A DNA stretch of 64,000 nt from Lumbricus terrestris (lineage: Eukaryota > Annelida > Clitellata > Crassiclitellata > Lumbricidae). Location of the stretch: the NCBI GenBank assembly GCA_949752735.1, contig OX457040.1, positions 6,658,097 to 6,722,096 on the forward strand, read 5' to 3'. Of this stretch, positions 36,425 to 47,497 are shown in pieces (within the stretch, counting starts at the first letter, position 1; every line of letters starts with the position of its first letter). Position numbers and translations under genes: made by a program. Under the pieces are notes generated by a model, which had not been told where the DNA came from, did no database searches, and was given only the letters and a program-made list of their open reading frames with translations.

Positions 36425-36660
36425 ATTCGTTCGTTCGTTCGTTCGTCCGTTCATCCATTCGTCCATTCATTCATTAAGGGCTGTTCCGCGTTCCCAATCA
36501 CTGCACGGCAAAATCAAATTGTGTTAAGATGAGTAGGAATGTCTGAGAATGAGTTCTAGAAGGGAATGGACCGTCAAGGGGAGGCCATTCCAGGTCCATG
36601 GCTCCACCGCCAAAATGAGGAAAGGGTAAGGAAGAGAAGCTGAAGCTAAATTAATCGGCA
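36425..36660 (-). pseudogene. Decayed CR1/L2-type LINE 3' end
   Basis: Minus strand: the C-terminal block reads AVEPWTWNGLPLTVHS (from xVxGPxxWNxLPxxLR) and later FCRAVIG-like residues in a broken frame. The tail is TTAATGAATGAATGGACG with (GAAC/GAAT)n at 36,425-36,475. The hairpin is degraded. Confidence 0.65.
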
Positions 36661-37072
36661 ATAACTTTCTTCTACCACGACGTCAGACGCCGTTGCGACC
36701 CGTACATTTCAAATGTTTCAAATGATAATAAAAGACGTAAGTTATGAGGTCATGAAACTAAATTTATGCCAATGTGAACGATGGGAACGGCTTGAAATAA
36801 TTTCTATCGACATCAACGGCATTTGATGCGACTAAGCAATGGAGAGATCGGCGATTCTTTAGGTACACCTTCAAAACGCTTTCTGCCAGAACTATAAAAA
36901 TTAATAATTTGCTCGATTAGAATTTGTGTACCTGGCCAAAAAAAGGCGCTATTGTTGTGTAGACGTTATGGTTAGGCCAAAAAAAAATAATGCTGTGTTT
37001 CCGGTAACAGAGCTAAAAAAAATTGGGTAGGTAGGTCGGAAAATATTTTTATTTTGGAAAAATATTTTTATA

Positions 37073-37110
37073 CAGTGACTGTCCGAAAAATTATACCCAC
37101 TACTCTTTTT
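37073..37110 (+). repeat. Orphan mariner-like terminus
   Basis: TACAGTGACTGTCCGAAAAA then TTATACCCAC resembles a Tc1/mariner TIR beginning after TA. No inverted partner is present in the window, so it is a truncated end. Confidence 0.4.
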
Positions 37111-37464
37111 TGCATAAAGGTACACGCTGCAACAAAGTACGTGTTCTAAGCAAGTATAAACTGCCTATTTCCTGACTGTCTGCACCTAAAACTGCCCTAG
37201 AAATCAATTCTATTAATTTTATTTTGACATCTTTTCTGGTAAGATAAAGTGGGAAGGGAAGGGGAAGATGAGTGCAAACAGAACATCACTGCTAGGGGTC
37301 GTTCCAGATTGGCCGAGCCAGTGACTATAGTTACACCTAGAGGTTGCTAGATTTATTTTCCCTAATCACCGTTAGAGGTGGCTCAAGTGAGAATGATAAG
37401 GCTAGAGGTTTCTCAAGATCGGCAGCCAGGAAGTAGTTAGTCAGGAGTGAAACTCTAATGCAGT

Positions 37465-37658
37465 GTCCACGCTGTAGTCGGGAGCGCTTCTGAGTAGATA
37501 GCTTGAATAGGCGCTACAGAAATCGAGAGATCAATAAAATAAAATGAAACATTCTATTCATTTGAAAAATGTTCTTTTTGGCCATGCTAGAGTCGGGAGC
37601 CCCTCTGAGAAGTTAACTTGAAAAGGTGCTATATAAATTCTTGAATGAATGAATGTTA
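37465..37658 (+). repeat. Two LINE/SINE 3' tails in tandem
   Basis: 37,470-37,540: GTCGGGAGCGCTTCTGAGTA, GATAGCTTGAATAGGCGCTA, then an (AATAAA)-type tail. 37,593-37,658: GTCGGGAGCCCCTCTGAGAA, GTTAACTTGAAAAGGTGCTA, then (GAAT)n. Preceded by CAGTGTCCACGCTGTA at 37,460, as in the SINE bodies, so the first is probably a SINE tail. Confidence 0.75.
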
Positions 37659-37724
37659 AATTCTTCACCAAAGGGTGCTCGAAATAAAAGGGAACTGCTC
37701 AGTGAGCGGAAGAGAGCAGAGTTA

Positions 37725-38035
37725 ATAATAATAATAATAATATGTAGAGATTAAAGTGCCATGGGTTCGTAAGCAACCGATTAAGAAAACCGTAGCAACG
37801 ATTCAGAAGCACTTGGGGCAGGGAAAAAGTCAGTCAAGAAGGGCCTGTGTAAAAAGATTAGTTTTTAGATGCTTCTTGAAAGTTGTCAACGATGTGGAAT
37901 TTCTGATGGCAGACGGAAGATTGTTCCATATTCGAGGTGCTGATGAGGTGAATGATCTAGATGCAGTTACGGTGCGACAGCGATGTACTATTAGAAGAAC
38001 AGAGCACCCTGAGCACAAAAAGGCACAGTAAACAC
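37725..38035 (-). pseudogene. LINE RT C-terminus with (TTA)n tail
   Basis: Minus strand: RTVTASRSFTSSAPRIWNNL then PSAIRNSTSLTTFKKHLKTN and LFTQALLD with a stop at 37,830. This is the canonical RT C-terminus (RSFSxxGPxxWNxLPxxIRxxxSLxxFKxxLKTxLF). About 90 bp of 3' UTR leads into (ATT)n at 37,725-37,742. There is no GAGCGCC hairpin, so this is another LINE lineage (L2/Crack-like). Confidence 0.82.
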
Positions 38036-39185
38036 AAGAGCACAGTGAGCAAAAGAGAGCAGAAAGAGGCAGAGAGCAAAGGAGGGCATAGTGATCACAA
38101 GAGAGCCTGGTCAGCTAGAATAAAGGGAGCAAAAATGGACTGTCTTAGGACGGAAAAACAGCAAGTTAAACTATAAACTTGCAGTAGGCTGTGTATAGCC
38201 ATCATGTGCTACAGGCTAGATGGCCCTGTACTCAATGCCTGCAAAGAGCTACCGTGAGAAAACCCTCCTTTCAGATCTATTACTCTCCCCCCCCCCCATC
38301 CACCCCACAACCGCCTGCTTTGTCAAACTGACCGTGGGAAACTATTGATTGCTCTAATTAACAGATCATTATATACCTTGAAAGACCACTGCTTACGACG
38401 GTCGCCTGGCTCAGTGAAGGCTATAATTATGATGTTCCAATTGTTCATCTCATATACGAGAGGCAATGTCAGTGTAAATAAAAAATTTCCACAAAATTTT
38501 CCGAGTTGCGGCAATAAAAGTGAGTCGGTCGGGTTACTGGAAACACAACATCAGTTTTTTGGCCTAAGATCCAACTCTATACGGAAGGCAATGTCACCGT
38601 ATTATGTCAATAAAAATTAAAAAAAATTTTTTTTTTACAAAAATATTTTTTTTAATAATTTTTTTTTTTAAATAAAAATATTTTACAAAATTATTTGAGT
38701 CGCGGCAATAAAAGAGGGTCGGTCGGGTTACCGGAAACACAACATTATTTTTTTTTGGCCTTAGTGAAAAAATGTTTTATCGAAAACTACTAATGCATAA
38801 TATTCGTGAATATTTTGGATCTATTTGCATCTTTGTATGAGTTTTCTGCCTACATAGTCTGAAATACGAAGAAATTATTTGCAGTATTCGCCCGGTTTCA
38901 GTTGTTGGCAAGATCTGTGACTATTTCGATTTTTATGGAACGTATTAAACTCCGCCATTGTTTTAACTTTTTCAGTGCCAATCCCAAGCCTGGGTAAAGG
39001 ATTAGGGCGATGTTAATGATCTTTGTTGTAGCAGAGTGTCGTTAAACTAAAACAAACAAAGAACATATTTACTCAGAACTACGCGTCTGTCTGAACCCAA
39101 AGAGCTATTATAATTTTATATACAGAGCTTGGTACTTATAGCACAAATGTTACAGAAAGAAGAGGTGTCCAATAATTTTATTTAT

Positions 39186-39612
39186 TTATTTGTTTCATAA
39201 GTCTATATAGTGCCTCTTCGAGGTAGGCTTCTCAGAAGCGCTCCCAGCCCAACCACGGCAAAATAAGACAGTTTTTAGGTTCTTAAGGAACAGAGTGGAA
39301 TGACCCATGGGAATAAAGCACAGTGTAACAGATAGATCATTCCAAGTTGCAGGACCAGCAACAGAGAATGAACGACGCTGTCGGATAGCAGTCCGACAGC
39401 GTGGAACCAGAAGCTCAGCGTGGTTCGCCGATCGAAGAGTGGATCGACGCTGAACTTCCAAAGTGGAACAACAGAGTTCTCGAAGATAGGGCGGAGCTAG
39501 TCCTTCAATGCACCGACTAGCCAACTCACAGATCCTGTATGCAATGCGCTGTGGAGAAGGGGGCCAGTGTAAGATATCCCGCATAAGATGAGACATGGCC
39601 ATGTGCATTGAA
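39186..39612 (-). pseudogene. CR1/L2-type LINE 3' end with hairpin tail
   Basis: Minus-strand frame: DILHWPPSPQRIAYRICELA, SRCIEGLAPPYLRELC, RRSTLRSANHAELLVPRCRT, AIRQRRSFSVAGPATWNDLS, then FLKNLKTVLFCRGWAGSASE. The hairpin (GGGAGCGCTTCTGAGAAG...TCGAAGAGGCACTATATAGA) and an (AAATA)n tail at 39,172-39,190 close it. About 135 residues without a stop: a relatively young 5'-truncated copy. It abuts the end of the dispersed repeat at 39,185. Confidence 0.9.
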
Positions 39613-39860
39613 GGACTAGCTCCACCCTACGGATATCATTGCTGCATCATCGTTTAAAAAGAAACAGCTAAATAATAATTATTATTATCATTCTAAGTAT
39701 CGTAATGACTGTCGCTGATTTGTTGAACTCGTGTATACTGCGCCCTTCGGCTTCGTCCTACTATAATTTTCTAGTTTTATTTTTTGTTTTTTTATGAGGT
39801 TTACGGGCACAATGTACCTCGGCATTGACCTCCCACTATACAGGCTTACAGGGTTTTACC

Positions 39861-40102
39861 CATTGAGATGCATTATTATGTATAACATAACGCTAGAGAG
39901 AGTATGACGCATCTGCCCTGCAGTGAAATTTGAATTCGCAAATTTACGTTGCTCTGATTCAAACGATCTCTTATACCGCCTATGATTGGTCGGAGCATTT
40001 AGACCTTATGATGTGATTGGTCGGAGCTAATTAGACCGACTTCAATATAGAGACTTGATACTCTCTCTAGTGTTATATATTCATTATATAATACACCTCT
40101 AT
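39861..40102. mobile_element. hAT-type MITE, 242 bp, 8-bp TSD
   Basis: Ends CATTGAGATGCATTATTATG and the inverted CATAGAGGTGTATTATATAA match the 490-bp element at 28,736. The 8-bp duplication GTTTTACC is perfect (39,853-39,860 and 40,103-40,110). CTAGAGAGAGTAT recurs inverted as ATACTCTCTCTAG. Internally deleted compared with the larger copy. Confidence 0.93.
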
Positions 40103-40110
40103 GGTTTTAC

Positions 40111-41009
40111 CCCTTGGCAGCGCCCCAGTGGTGCATTGATTCTAATATTTCTGACGCTTATGTATAGTCGGTCGACCGCATTAAAAAAGTGTCTAACGAG
40201 GCCATCAACTTGACCAGTGTTTGCGAAATTTTACGGCTACCAGTGACTGAATTTGACCGTATACGTTCCTTGGAATTTTGTCCACTTAACACATTACACC
40301 CGGGCAATTAATGAGACACACAGGGCCTATTAGAGAGAGAACAAATTCCCTGTCTAAACTGTGTTAAAATTGCGTTCAACGACAGCCGCATGCAGCGCCT
40401 CTAGTTGCAAAGTTTGAAACTGCGTCATTGGATACCAAATTAATTGTGGTTGCTAAGAAGAATATAGCGCGTAACGGCATATAGGATTGACGCGGGATAT
40501 CATTGCTGCATCAGCCAATAATAACAGCGCCAAGAAGGTTACCTGGTCACCTGTGATTTGTCAATGGCCCCAACAAAGACAATTAGCGACGCCCTCCTCC
40601 TTTATTCAGTCTTGGGACTGGCACTGACAGAGTGCAACCAGTGGCGGAGTTCTGTCTGTCTTAATGATGGCTTTCAAGTTTTATCAGCACTTCTTCCTTA
40701 CGGACTTAAGTTCTTGATGCTGATCTGATTATGGTTTTCTGGATTATGGTTTGGAGCATATAGAAGTTCCTCTTTCTACGAAACAATAATTATTTATTAC
40801 CAAAAAGGAAATAGACCTAAATCTAACTGGTGACCAATCTTTGAGACTGTGAGACCTAATAGCTGTTTCGTCTCAGTGTTCGAGAAAATGGTTAAATCTA
40901 TCAAGCCATTTCCATCGCATACAGAAACAGAAATAGAGTACTTAGTATTTACGACAGAGTACAGCAGTTGTAAGTGCTTGTTTGTTTTCCATACATGTTT
41001 GTTTGTATG
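40111..41009. repeat. Spacer with one minus-strand motif copy
   Basis: No gene. 40,572-40,655 is a clean minus copy of the dispersed motif (TTAGCGACGCCCTCCTCCTT, TATTCAGTCTTGGGACTGGC, ACTGACAGAGTGCAACCAG). Confidence 0.6.
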
Positions 41010-41225
41010 TGCACTTATTATAGCGCCTCTTCAAGCACTCTAATCAGAAGCGCTCCCGACTGCAGAGCGGACACTGCATCGGAGTTTCACGCCGACGCGC
41101 TGAGCAATTGCGAGTGAAGGACTTGCCCAAGGTCCTTGAGCGGCGACTTGAGGTGGATTCGAACCTCGAACCTTTCGGCTTCAAGGCAACGACGCCACAA
41201 CTACACCACAGCGTCCCACATGGCC
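41010..41225 (-). mobile_element. tRNA-derived SINE with LINE 3' tail, complete
   Basis: Reading the minus strand: GGGACGCTGTGGTGTAGTTG (A box region), GAGGTTCGAATCCACCTCAA (B box), the body (GCAAGTCCTTCACTCGCAAT, TGCTCAGCGCGTCGGCGTGA), then TGCAGTCGGGAGCGCTTCTG, ATTAGAGTGCTTGAAGAGGC and GCTATAATAAG. The last part is the hairpin that ends the CR1/L2-type LINEs, so this SINE is probably mobilised by their RT. About 215 bp. Confidence 0.9.
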
Positions 41226-42129
41226 TGATAGCGACACCATAAAGATGAATATATACAGCGTCTTGCAAAATTAAAATTATATTAATTTTTAACGATTTAA
41301 AGTAATATAATTTTACTGGTATACATAAACAGTTAAACACCTGAAGAAAATTATGCAGTTATAGTTTGCAGTAATAGTACCACACACAATACATTAGAGT
41401 TCTTCAGACAGTGTGACACTTGTGCACACCCGTTTCAAAGTTGTCTATGCTTAAATATAAAAGAATTCAGAGATTCGCATAATTTAATGAGCTAGGCATT
41501 GCAGTATAATAATTATAGTCTCGACTTACCAACGCTACAAAATATAGTTTCATAGCCCAGGGTTCCTGGCAATAAACCAACAGTCGATCGCAGCATATCG
41601 TGTGCTGCGATCGCGGTTGACGATCGACTCTAGCGACTTGCCCGCATTCCTCGTTGGTATGTTGCGGGCGACCGGTGTCACGAAATAGAGTAGCCCCCGT
41701 ATTAATCGTATCCCCCAGTTGAGGAGATCTTGAAAAAAGCCATTTCCGCGAGTATTTACTTTTTCAAAATAACTTCCATCTGTTTTGTTTTGAACAATGA
41801 CACTAGAAGGTATGTTTATTCCTACTTAATAATTTTGATTTCTTTAGTTTCAGAGCACTTAGAACATTTAGAACAATTAAGAACACGTAGATGCAATAAA
41901 TAAATTCGAGTTGCCTTGCTCTGAACATTGTTTAGGACACTTAAAACAATTAGAGTCACTTTAAATTTTGATTACAGCATAAATTTTTCAATAATGCGCA
42001 TTTTTCAATTTAGGGGATAGAATGGCTTATCTTCCCGGATAGTCTAGACCGGTAAATTCCATCCGGGGGATATGTCACTTCATCCCCCGGATAGCTTTGG
42101 GGGGGTTAGAATATCACGAGACACAGGCC
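41226..42129. other. Spacer; possible degenerate DNA transposon
   Basis: A perfect 10-bp hairpin GATCGCAGCA/TGCTGCGATC lies at 41,586-41,612. GGTGTCACGAAATAGAGTAG with CCCCC at 41,678 and its partial inverse at 42,100-42,126 (GGGGGTTAGAATATCACGAG, ACAC) hint at TIRs, but no TSD is visible. No gene. Confidence 0.35.
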
Positions 42130-42370
42130 TCAATCGCAGCGAGTGGAGGGCAGAGCAGATATGCATGTGCATCATCTGCACAGGTCTACAGCTGGTTTAG
42201 CACATCGTAAGATGTTAAGATCGTGTCGTTGTCAGAAGTGTGAAGTAATAAAATAAGGGAGCCAGGACAGAGCGTTGTGGGAGACCAAAATAATGGAGAA
42301 AGAACCAACAGAAGTCAGTAACTGTTGTGCACAGGACCGAAAAATGTAAATGCGCCAGCTCCTATAAACA
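42130..42370 (-). pseudogene. CR1/L2-type RT scrap
   Basis: Minus strand, shifting frames: RSCAQQLLTSVGSFS, then FWSPTTLCPGSLILLLHTSD (from GxPQGSxLGPLLxxLYTSD), then ADDAHAYLLCPP (from the catalytic YADDTQAYVxGP). The DNA word GGGAGACCAAAATAA is shared with 1,034-1,048 in the RT at 360-1,502. Confidence 0.72.
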
Positions 42371-42394
42371 GAAGCGAATCGCGCACTCATCCGC

Positions 42395-43010
42395 TATTCA
42401 TTCATTCATTCATTCATTCATTCATTCAGTCTGAGAATTTACACAGCGCCTCTTCAAGAAAGCTACCCAGAGGCGCTCTCTGCACTAATACGCCGAAATG
42501 ATGTTAAGTTGACAGTCATAGCGAGCAAAAAATAACAACAAGTTGCAAAACAAAACACAGTAAGCTGAAAGATTCACCAGTGGCGAGCCCTCGCAAACAC
42601 GTAGAGTTAACCATCGGGTTCCGGTAGACAGCTGGTAGATGGCGTGGTTGATCCGAGTCTCTGGTAGGTAGTAGACGACACCCGTCCGGCTAATCGTCGA
42701 GACTCAAGCAAGGATGCGTGTAGGAGAAGGAATTCGTCGCTTGTCGGTCGGTAATTGGAAGCTCCGCTGTTGACAAAAGTCGAGGTCACTCCACTGACCA
42801 GCGTGAACCGTCCTCCGGCGAGATGTAAAGGGTTAGCAGTGGTGCACGCGCACGGCGTATGGTACGAATCGGCTGTGCTGACTCTGCATCATAGGGATGA
42901 TCGCTGATGCAGTCACGTAGCCAAGGCGACTTGCAACGAAAACCTTCTAACCAGCGTAAAAAGCTTGAGAAATCCAACGAAAAGTCCAGTACGCGAATCT
43001 AGAAGCAGCA
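42395..43010 (-). repeat. Non-coding retroelement 3' region with hairpin tail
   Basis: The minus-strand 3' end is GAGAGCGCCTCTGGGTAGCT, TTCTTGAAGAGGCGCTGTGT and a (GAAT)n tail (TTCA repeats at 42,397-42,428). The body has no RT. It parallels 32,495-33,155 in the order of GATGTTAA..CAGTC and AACAACA..GTTGCA words. Probably a LINE 3' UTR or a larger SINE. Confidence 0.65.
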
Positions 43011-44194
43011 AACTCCAACCAGTCTGAAATAACTGTGAAAATTCTGCATTATGATCAAATAGTCCTTCGAAATGGCAGAGAGGTCGGTAAATGACCGATG
43101 GCCGCAGCTGACCTGCTATGCCCTAAATTATGTCATCGACAGTGATAATTCCAACTGCAATAATTAACTTAGATACCTTCAAAAAGGTTCTTATAATACC
43201 ATATATAAATATAAAAGGCATTTTTTTGCGAAAGTACCCTTGGTATCCAATCATTCATGCATTTGGAAATTTATATAGTGAACACTAATAGAAAAAACTA
43301 GGCGCGCCCAAAAAGAACAGTTTTAAGCATAGATAGAAAGAATTCTGGTAGAGTCCCAAGTTTAACGTCGTCGTATGACATCAAAGGCCGTTGACGACAA
43401 TTTACAATTTACAGCTTATACAGTGTAGTAACAATGAATTCATGGCATCCAAAATACACCATAATGTTGTCATAACAATATCATTGTTCAGTGCCTTAGC
43501 CTTAGCATAATATTATTGTTCATTGTCATTAGAGCTTATCGTTTAATAGCAAAACGGTTAACAGCTAATATCATTAACTATAAGCTTACAATTTATGCCA
43601 AATGTTAATTTGACTTGGGCACATTATTTTATTTTAATTATATTCTGCAGTAATTGTCACATGCAAGAAATGTCACAAACGGCCAGATAGCTCACTGTAT
43701 TCAGATTTCGCATCTGTTATATAAGTAGCCTATATTTAAAAGTTGTGAAGGTGTTTAATTTCTCGCATTAGGTTTCCATTGTCTTGCTTGTCCATATAAA
43801 ATGGCTTTTTTTACAAAGTCTAAATTCTTCAACTCCTTTACGATGGACGACTATTCTACGTTTATTTCTTTGATGGATGCTATAATTATGGAAGCTCTTC
43901 TTGTTCGTTGCTATCTATAAACGATCACCTCTTCCAGTTTTGCGTTGGACGTTTCCGACAATGTGATCGTATTAATAGTATTCTCCTGTCATCACATAGC
44001 GCCATTTGAAAACCAAGCACCGATCAACAACTTATGCCAAACTAGCGCATCATTAGCAAAGACATCTGACGCTGGAAGACGTCGCAAAACGCTTACATGC
44101 TAAAAAGGATAAAATAGAACACCTTTTATAGAGAGATTTATGTTCATATAAATAATTGTCATTTACGATGAGCATTCATCTTTAAGTAAAAAAC
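43011..44194. repeat. Spacer with recurring short motifs
   Basis: No gene. TTTAACGTCGTCGTATGACA, CATCAAAGGCCGTTGACGAC lies at 43,370-43,406 (also 32,145 and 46,735). GAAGGTGTTTAATTTCTCGC lies at 43,747. The same order and a similar distance to the AAAGGTGT motif occurs at 32,145/32,399 and 46,735/47,255. Confidence 0.5.
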
Positions 44195-45056
44195 TCAAAG
44201 TTTGTCCTTCTGTGTGTGGGATGCACCAATTTTGTCCGGAGGCCTACTCGGAAATTACAGCGATTCGTTTAAAAAAAAAAATTGCAATCGATTCTTACTT
44301 ACATTTGGAGTTAAACGCCACTATTTTCGGCTGCCAATTCACTTTATAAGTCCCGAGATGTCAACATTTAAACTTGCACGCGATAAGCGATTCAAAATCC
44401 ATACACGTTGATAAGGCATCCATTGCCTACCAGAGAACTACAGCCAATGGCATGACGGTTTGAGGTCACGTGATATTTACTTCTATCGAAAATATTTGCG
44501 AGGATTATTCTCGGCTTTTTTCTTCTGATCCACACGAGAAAATCATAAAGATCGCGATCCAAAAATCTTTCCATATTTTAAATTTCGCTGTTATAAAAAC
44601 GATATATTAGACACGGCATAATTATGTTCACTAAACTCATGACGTCATTATTTTGAGCTCAAATCTTAACGTCACATCTCGCCAAACCGCATAGCAAAAA
44701 TGTTGTGGACATAAATAATGCGAATATAACTGCAAATAATCGGAATAAAAAAGCGTAGATTTAAAAAACTTTCTTTATCTAAGTGGCAAAGAACAATTTA
44801 TGAAAAAAACACGTTGCGCTGAATGGTAGCATCTTTTCATAAAAAGTCGTTTTTCTCAGTTACGTGTCGCGTGGACTTAACGGGTTTTGCTCTTCAATTA
44901 TCGACCAGACCTGTACACCTAGCGGAGAGGTTCGTTACTTCTCCTTAACGCGGGGGTCGATGGAAGGCGGGGTCAGAATGGTGAAGTCGGAACGGGTCAG
45001 GCGTGGCTGGGGACAAAACTTATATTTCCCGGGCAACGCCGGGTAATTCAGCTAGT
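44195..45056 (+). mobile_element. Helitron-like element, copy B
   Basis: The 3' end is CCCGGGCAACGCCGGGTAAT then TCAGCTAGT: hairpin plus CTAGT, as in copy A at 13,435-13,439. The 5' part shares CGGAAAT.ACAGCG..T, the A-run, AATTGCAATCGATTCTTAC and CAATTCACTTTA with 12,810-12,905. The middle differs. The 5' boundary is uncertain. No helicase or Rep coding; non-autonomous. Confidence 0.8.
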
Positions 45057-45889
45057 ACACTATACACTCAAGCGGCTTTTAGGTCAAAATAAACCGACGT
45101 CAACGTCAATAGCTTTTGATATCGAAGGTCCATATAAAATGTTCTTTACAATTAGAAAGGATTATTTTCTAACAGTTTCATACTTGCTAATACTAGTCAA
45201 GATGCATGCACCGGATTGAAGACTTTGCGTCCACATGTTCTTAGCATTGGTATAATGAGGGCGTGTGGCCAAGCCTCTACCTCGCCGTCTTATCATGCCA
45301 CCAATTGTAGTGTACAGTTAGCGTACTCATTATCATTGAGTTGACTATAATTATGGGCGCAGAACTATATATAGAACCAAACTTCTGCCCTGGCGGATAT
45401 TTGAACCTCTGACCAAGAGTCCATATCGATGACCGCTATATGATGACAGGAGAATGAGACTACGACCACATTGTCGGAAACGTCTAACCCAAAAACTGGA
45501 AGAGGTGATCGTTTATATATAACAAAGAAGAAGCATAGCTGCTATACTTATATCATCCATCAAAGAAATAGACGCAAAATAGTAGTTCGCATTAAAGGAG
45601 TTTTTCTTTAAGTTAGACATCAACATAATCTGAACAACGTTAATCTAAGAAAATTCTATCTCGTCCGTATATAAATCATCTCTTTTACACGTTTAAAAGG
45701 TGTCTTAAAATCAATGAATTGCAATGACTGTGTCGATCAAACTTCAAATGAAAATAATATTTATAACTACGCGTAGTGTCACCTCGTCGAGTTTTTCTTT
45801 TACGGTTCGTGCCTTCATCTGTTACCAAAACTACAGATTTAATGATAAGTTGAAGGGAAAATTTACGAAATAAGCCGTCGATGGTTATT
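45057..45889. other. Spacer without genes
   Basis: No coding or element signal beyond AAAAGGTGTCTTAAAATCAA at 45,696, similar to AAAGGTGTCCAGAAATCAAT at 49,867. Confidence 0.4.
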
Positions 45890-46335
45890 GTAGCATCATT
45901 AAAAATAATTTCGAGGGTGTCCAACGAACGCGTTCGGCGATAGATGATTATTCACGAAGTACCGTGTTTATTAGAGTTACAGTAATAGGCCTGATATCAT
46001 TATTAACTCAAATCCTCAGGTCCTAGTAATTCATATTATTTTCACACCCAATGCATATACACGAAGTAGTCTTTCGCACACAATTATAAAGTCTTATTTC
46101 AATTAATTCATTCGTTCATGTATTTATATAGCGCCTCTTCTAGGAAACTAATCAGAGGCGCAGAGAAGAAGCAGTCGCTACGTAGACTTATTGCGTCAAC
46201 TTATACGAAGATAACTTTTAAAACTCCACCACTGTTCGTATACTCTCACAGCGCCAGTCTAAAGCCTGGCTGAAGGAGGAGGGCGACGTTATGTAAACCT
46301 TTGTCACCAAACGGTGTGTTTAAAATGTAGCAAGC
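45890..46335 (+). repeat. About 430-bp dispersed repeat, copy 3, interrupted by a retroelement tail
   Basis: AGGGTGTCCAACGAACGCGT, TAATAGGCCT.ATA..., AACTCAAATCC and, after the interruption, CACTGTTCGTATACTCTCAC, AGCGCCAGTCTAAAGCCTGG and GGAGGAGGGCGACG match copies at 25,656 and 29,318. The insert at about 46,107-46,210 (minus) is a SINE/LINE tail: (TTCA) remnant, TTTATATAGCGCCTCTTCTA, then AATCAGAGGCGC. Confidence 0.72.
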
Positions 46336-46859
46336 CAAATCAACCAATATTATAATTATTATCTATTCATCTGAGCATAATAATCAATGGCGAGAAAATT
46401 TAATTAATCGTGCAAAAAGTTTTCTAACAGAAACAATCAGAAGACGTCAGAAGATACGCCTATAGGTCGCATAAAGGATGTGGGATTGTCTTATTAGAGC
46501 AACAATATTATTAGGCACGAATGAAATAAGATAAGTCAAGACTGAGAAAGATGTTATTGGCTGAATGATGACAGACAGATGGTTAAAGATGCTTGAAGTA
46601 GAGAGTCAAATGGAAGTTTATGTCGTCAGAAAATCTATTCGCGATGGAGTTCTCACTGTGTGTACAACATACAGCAATTGGTTGTAGACAGACACAGGTT
46701 GTCATGATGTCTTTTTGTTACTCCAATTGTAAGTGTCGTCGTATGACATCAATGGTCGTGGACGACAACTTACAGCAATCAGTACACAGTGCTGCGATAA
46801 TGAATGAATTGCGCACGATAGAGATAATACAACGCTGTCTTATTTTATAATTGCTTGTA

Positions 46860-47092
46860 TGTATATGCACTTGCTATAACGCTCCTCCAAGTTATCTACT
46901 CAGAGGCGCTCCCGACTATAGAGCGAAAACACTGCACCGGAGTTTCACGCCGAAGCGCTGAGCAATTGCGAGTGAAGGATTTGCCCAAGGTCCAAGGTAC
47001 ACAGCGATTCGAGGTGGATTCGAACCTGCAACCCTTCGGTTGCAAGGCGACGAACATACTCACTACACCACCGCGACCGATTAGTCCCCATT
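46860..47092 (-). mobile_element. tRNA-derived SINE with LINE 3' tail, complete
   Basis: Minus strand: GTCGCGGTGGTGTAGTGAGT (A box), GGTTGCAGGTTCGAATCCAC (B box), the same body as at 41,010-41,225 (CCTTCACTCGCAATTGCTCA, GCGCTTCGGCGTGAAACTCC), then CTATAGTCGGGAGCGCCTCT, GAGTAGATAACTTGGAGGAG and CGTTATAGC. About 90% identical to the other copy by eye. Confidence 0.9.
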
Positions 47093-47497
47093 GTTCGACA
47101 GCAAATATTAAAGTTAATAAGGTCTGTGCTGCATACGTTGCAACACCTTAGGCAACTGAATGTACATTCGGCGCATATTAGGCAATGGCAGGTTTCCGAG
47201 CAATGCAATTATATGCCGTTGATGAGTTTTGTAACAACATTATAAATTATTTAAAAGGTGTGCAACAAGAGCGATCTCCGAATGTACTAGCGACATACCG
47301 TTGTTAGTTGACCAAAACTCTGGCAAATTTTTATTATAATTGCATCCTTCTCCACTCGCTGTTTTTTTTTATTTCCGTAGTGTATAGCTAGAATTGATTG
47401 TTGTTGACTACTTTCCTAATGGCAATTCATATTGCAAAGCAATTATATTTATTATTAAACAATAAAAGTGTGCCTGACGCTTTCCATCTTTTCGAGG
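47093..47497. other. Spacer without genes
   Basis: Only AAAAGGTGTGCAACAAGAGC (47,254), the leading word of the dispersed repeat, is recognisable. Confidence 0.4.

Larger units (their letters stand above)
36975..38760. mobile_element. PIF/Harbinger-like non-autonomous element, 1,786 bp, TTA TSD
   Basis: TIRs are GGCCAAAAAAAAATAATG then CTGTGTTTCCGGTAAC on the left; the right end is its inverted partner with one or two changes over 34 bp. The flanks are TTA on both sides (36,972-36,974 and 38,761-38,763), the PIF/Harbinger target size and sequence. The paralogous empty site at 59,748-59,756 reads GGTTTAGTG. No Harbinger transposase is visible; the interior is LINE scraps, a (AAT)n and filler. 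The last 90 bp are duplicated: 38,475-38,564 and 38,668-38,760 both run GCGGCAATAAAAG...GTCGGTCGGGTTAC and end in GGCC. Confidence 0.9.
36780..39185 (+). repeat. About 620-bp dispersed repeat split by a Harbinger-type element
   Basis: 36,780-36,974 plus 38,761-39,185 align with the uninterrupted copy at 59,575-60,200. Shared blocks are TCTATCGACATCA.CGGCATT, ACACCTTCAAAACGCTTTCT, TTGTTGTGTAGACGTTATGG, GGCAAGATCTGTGACTATTT, AGTGCCAATCCCA, TGATCTTTGTTGT.GCAGAGT and AGAAGAGGTG.CCAATAATTT. The inside of the second half contains a dispersed-motif copy (38,975-39,055). Confidence 0.85.

Noticed and set aside
41678..42126. DNA transposon with GTGTCACGA-type ends
   Set aside because: Only partial inverted similarity and no convincing TSD; kept as a low-confidence note.
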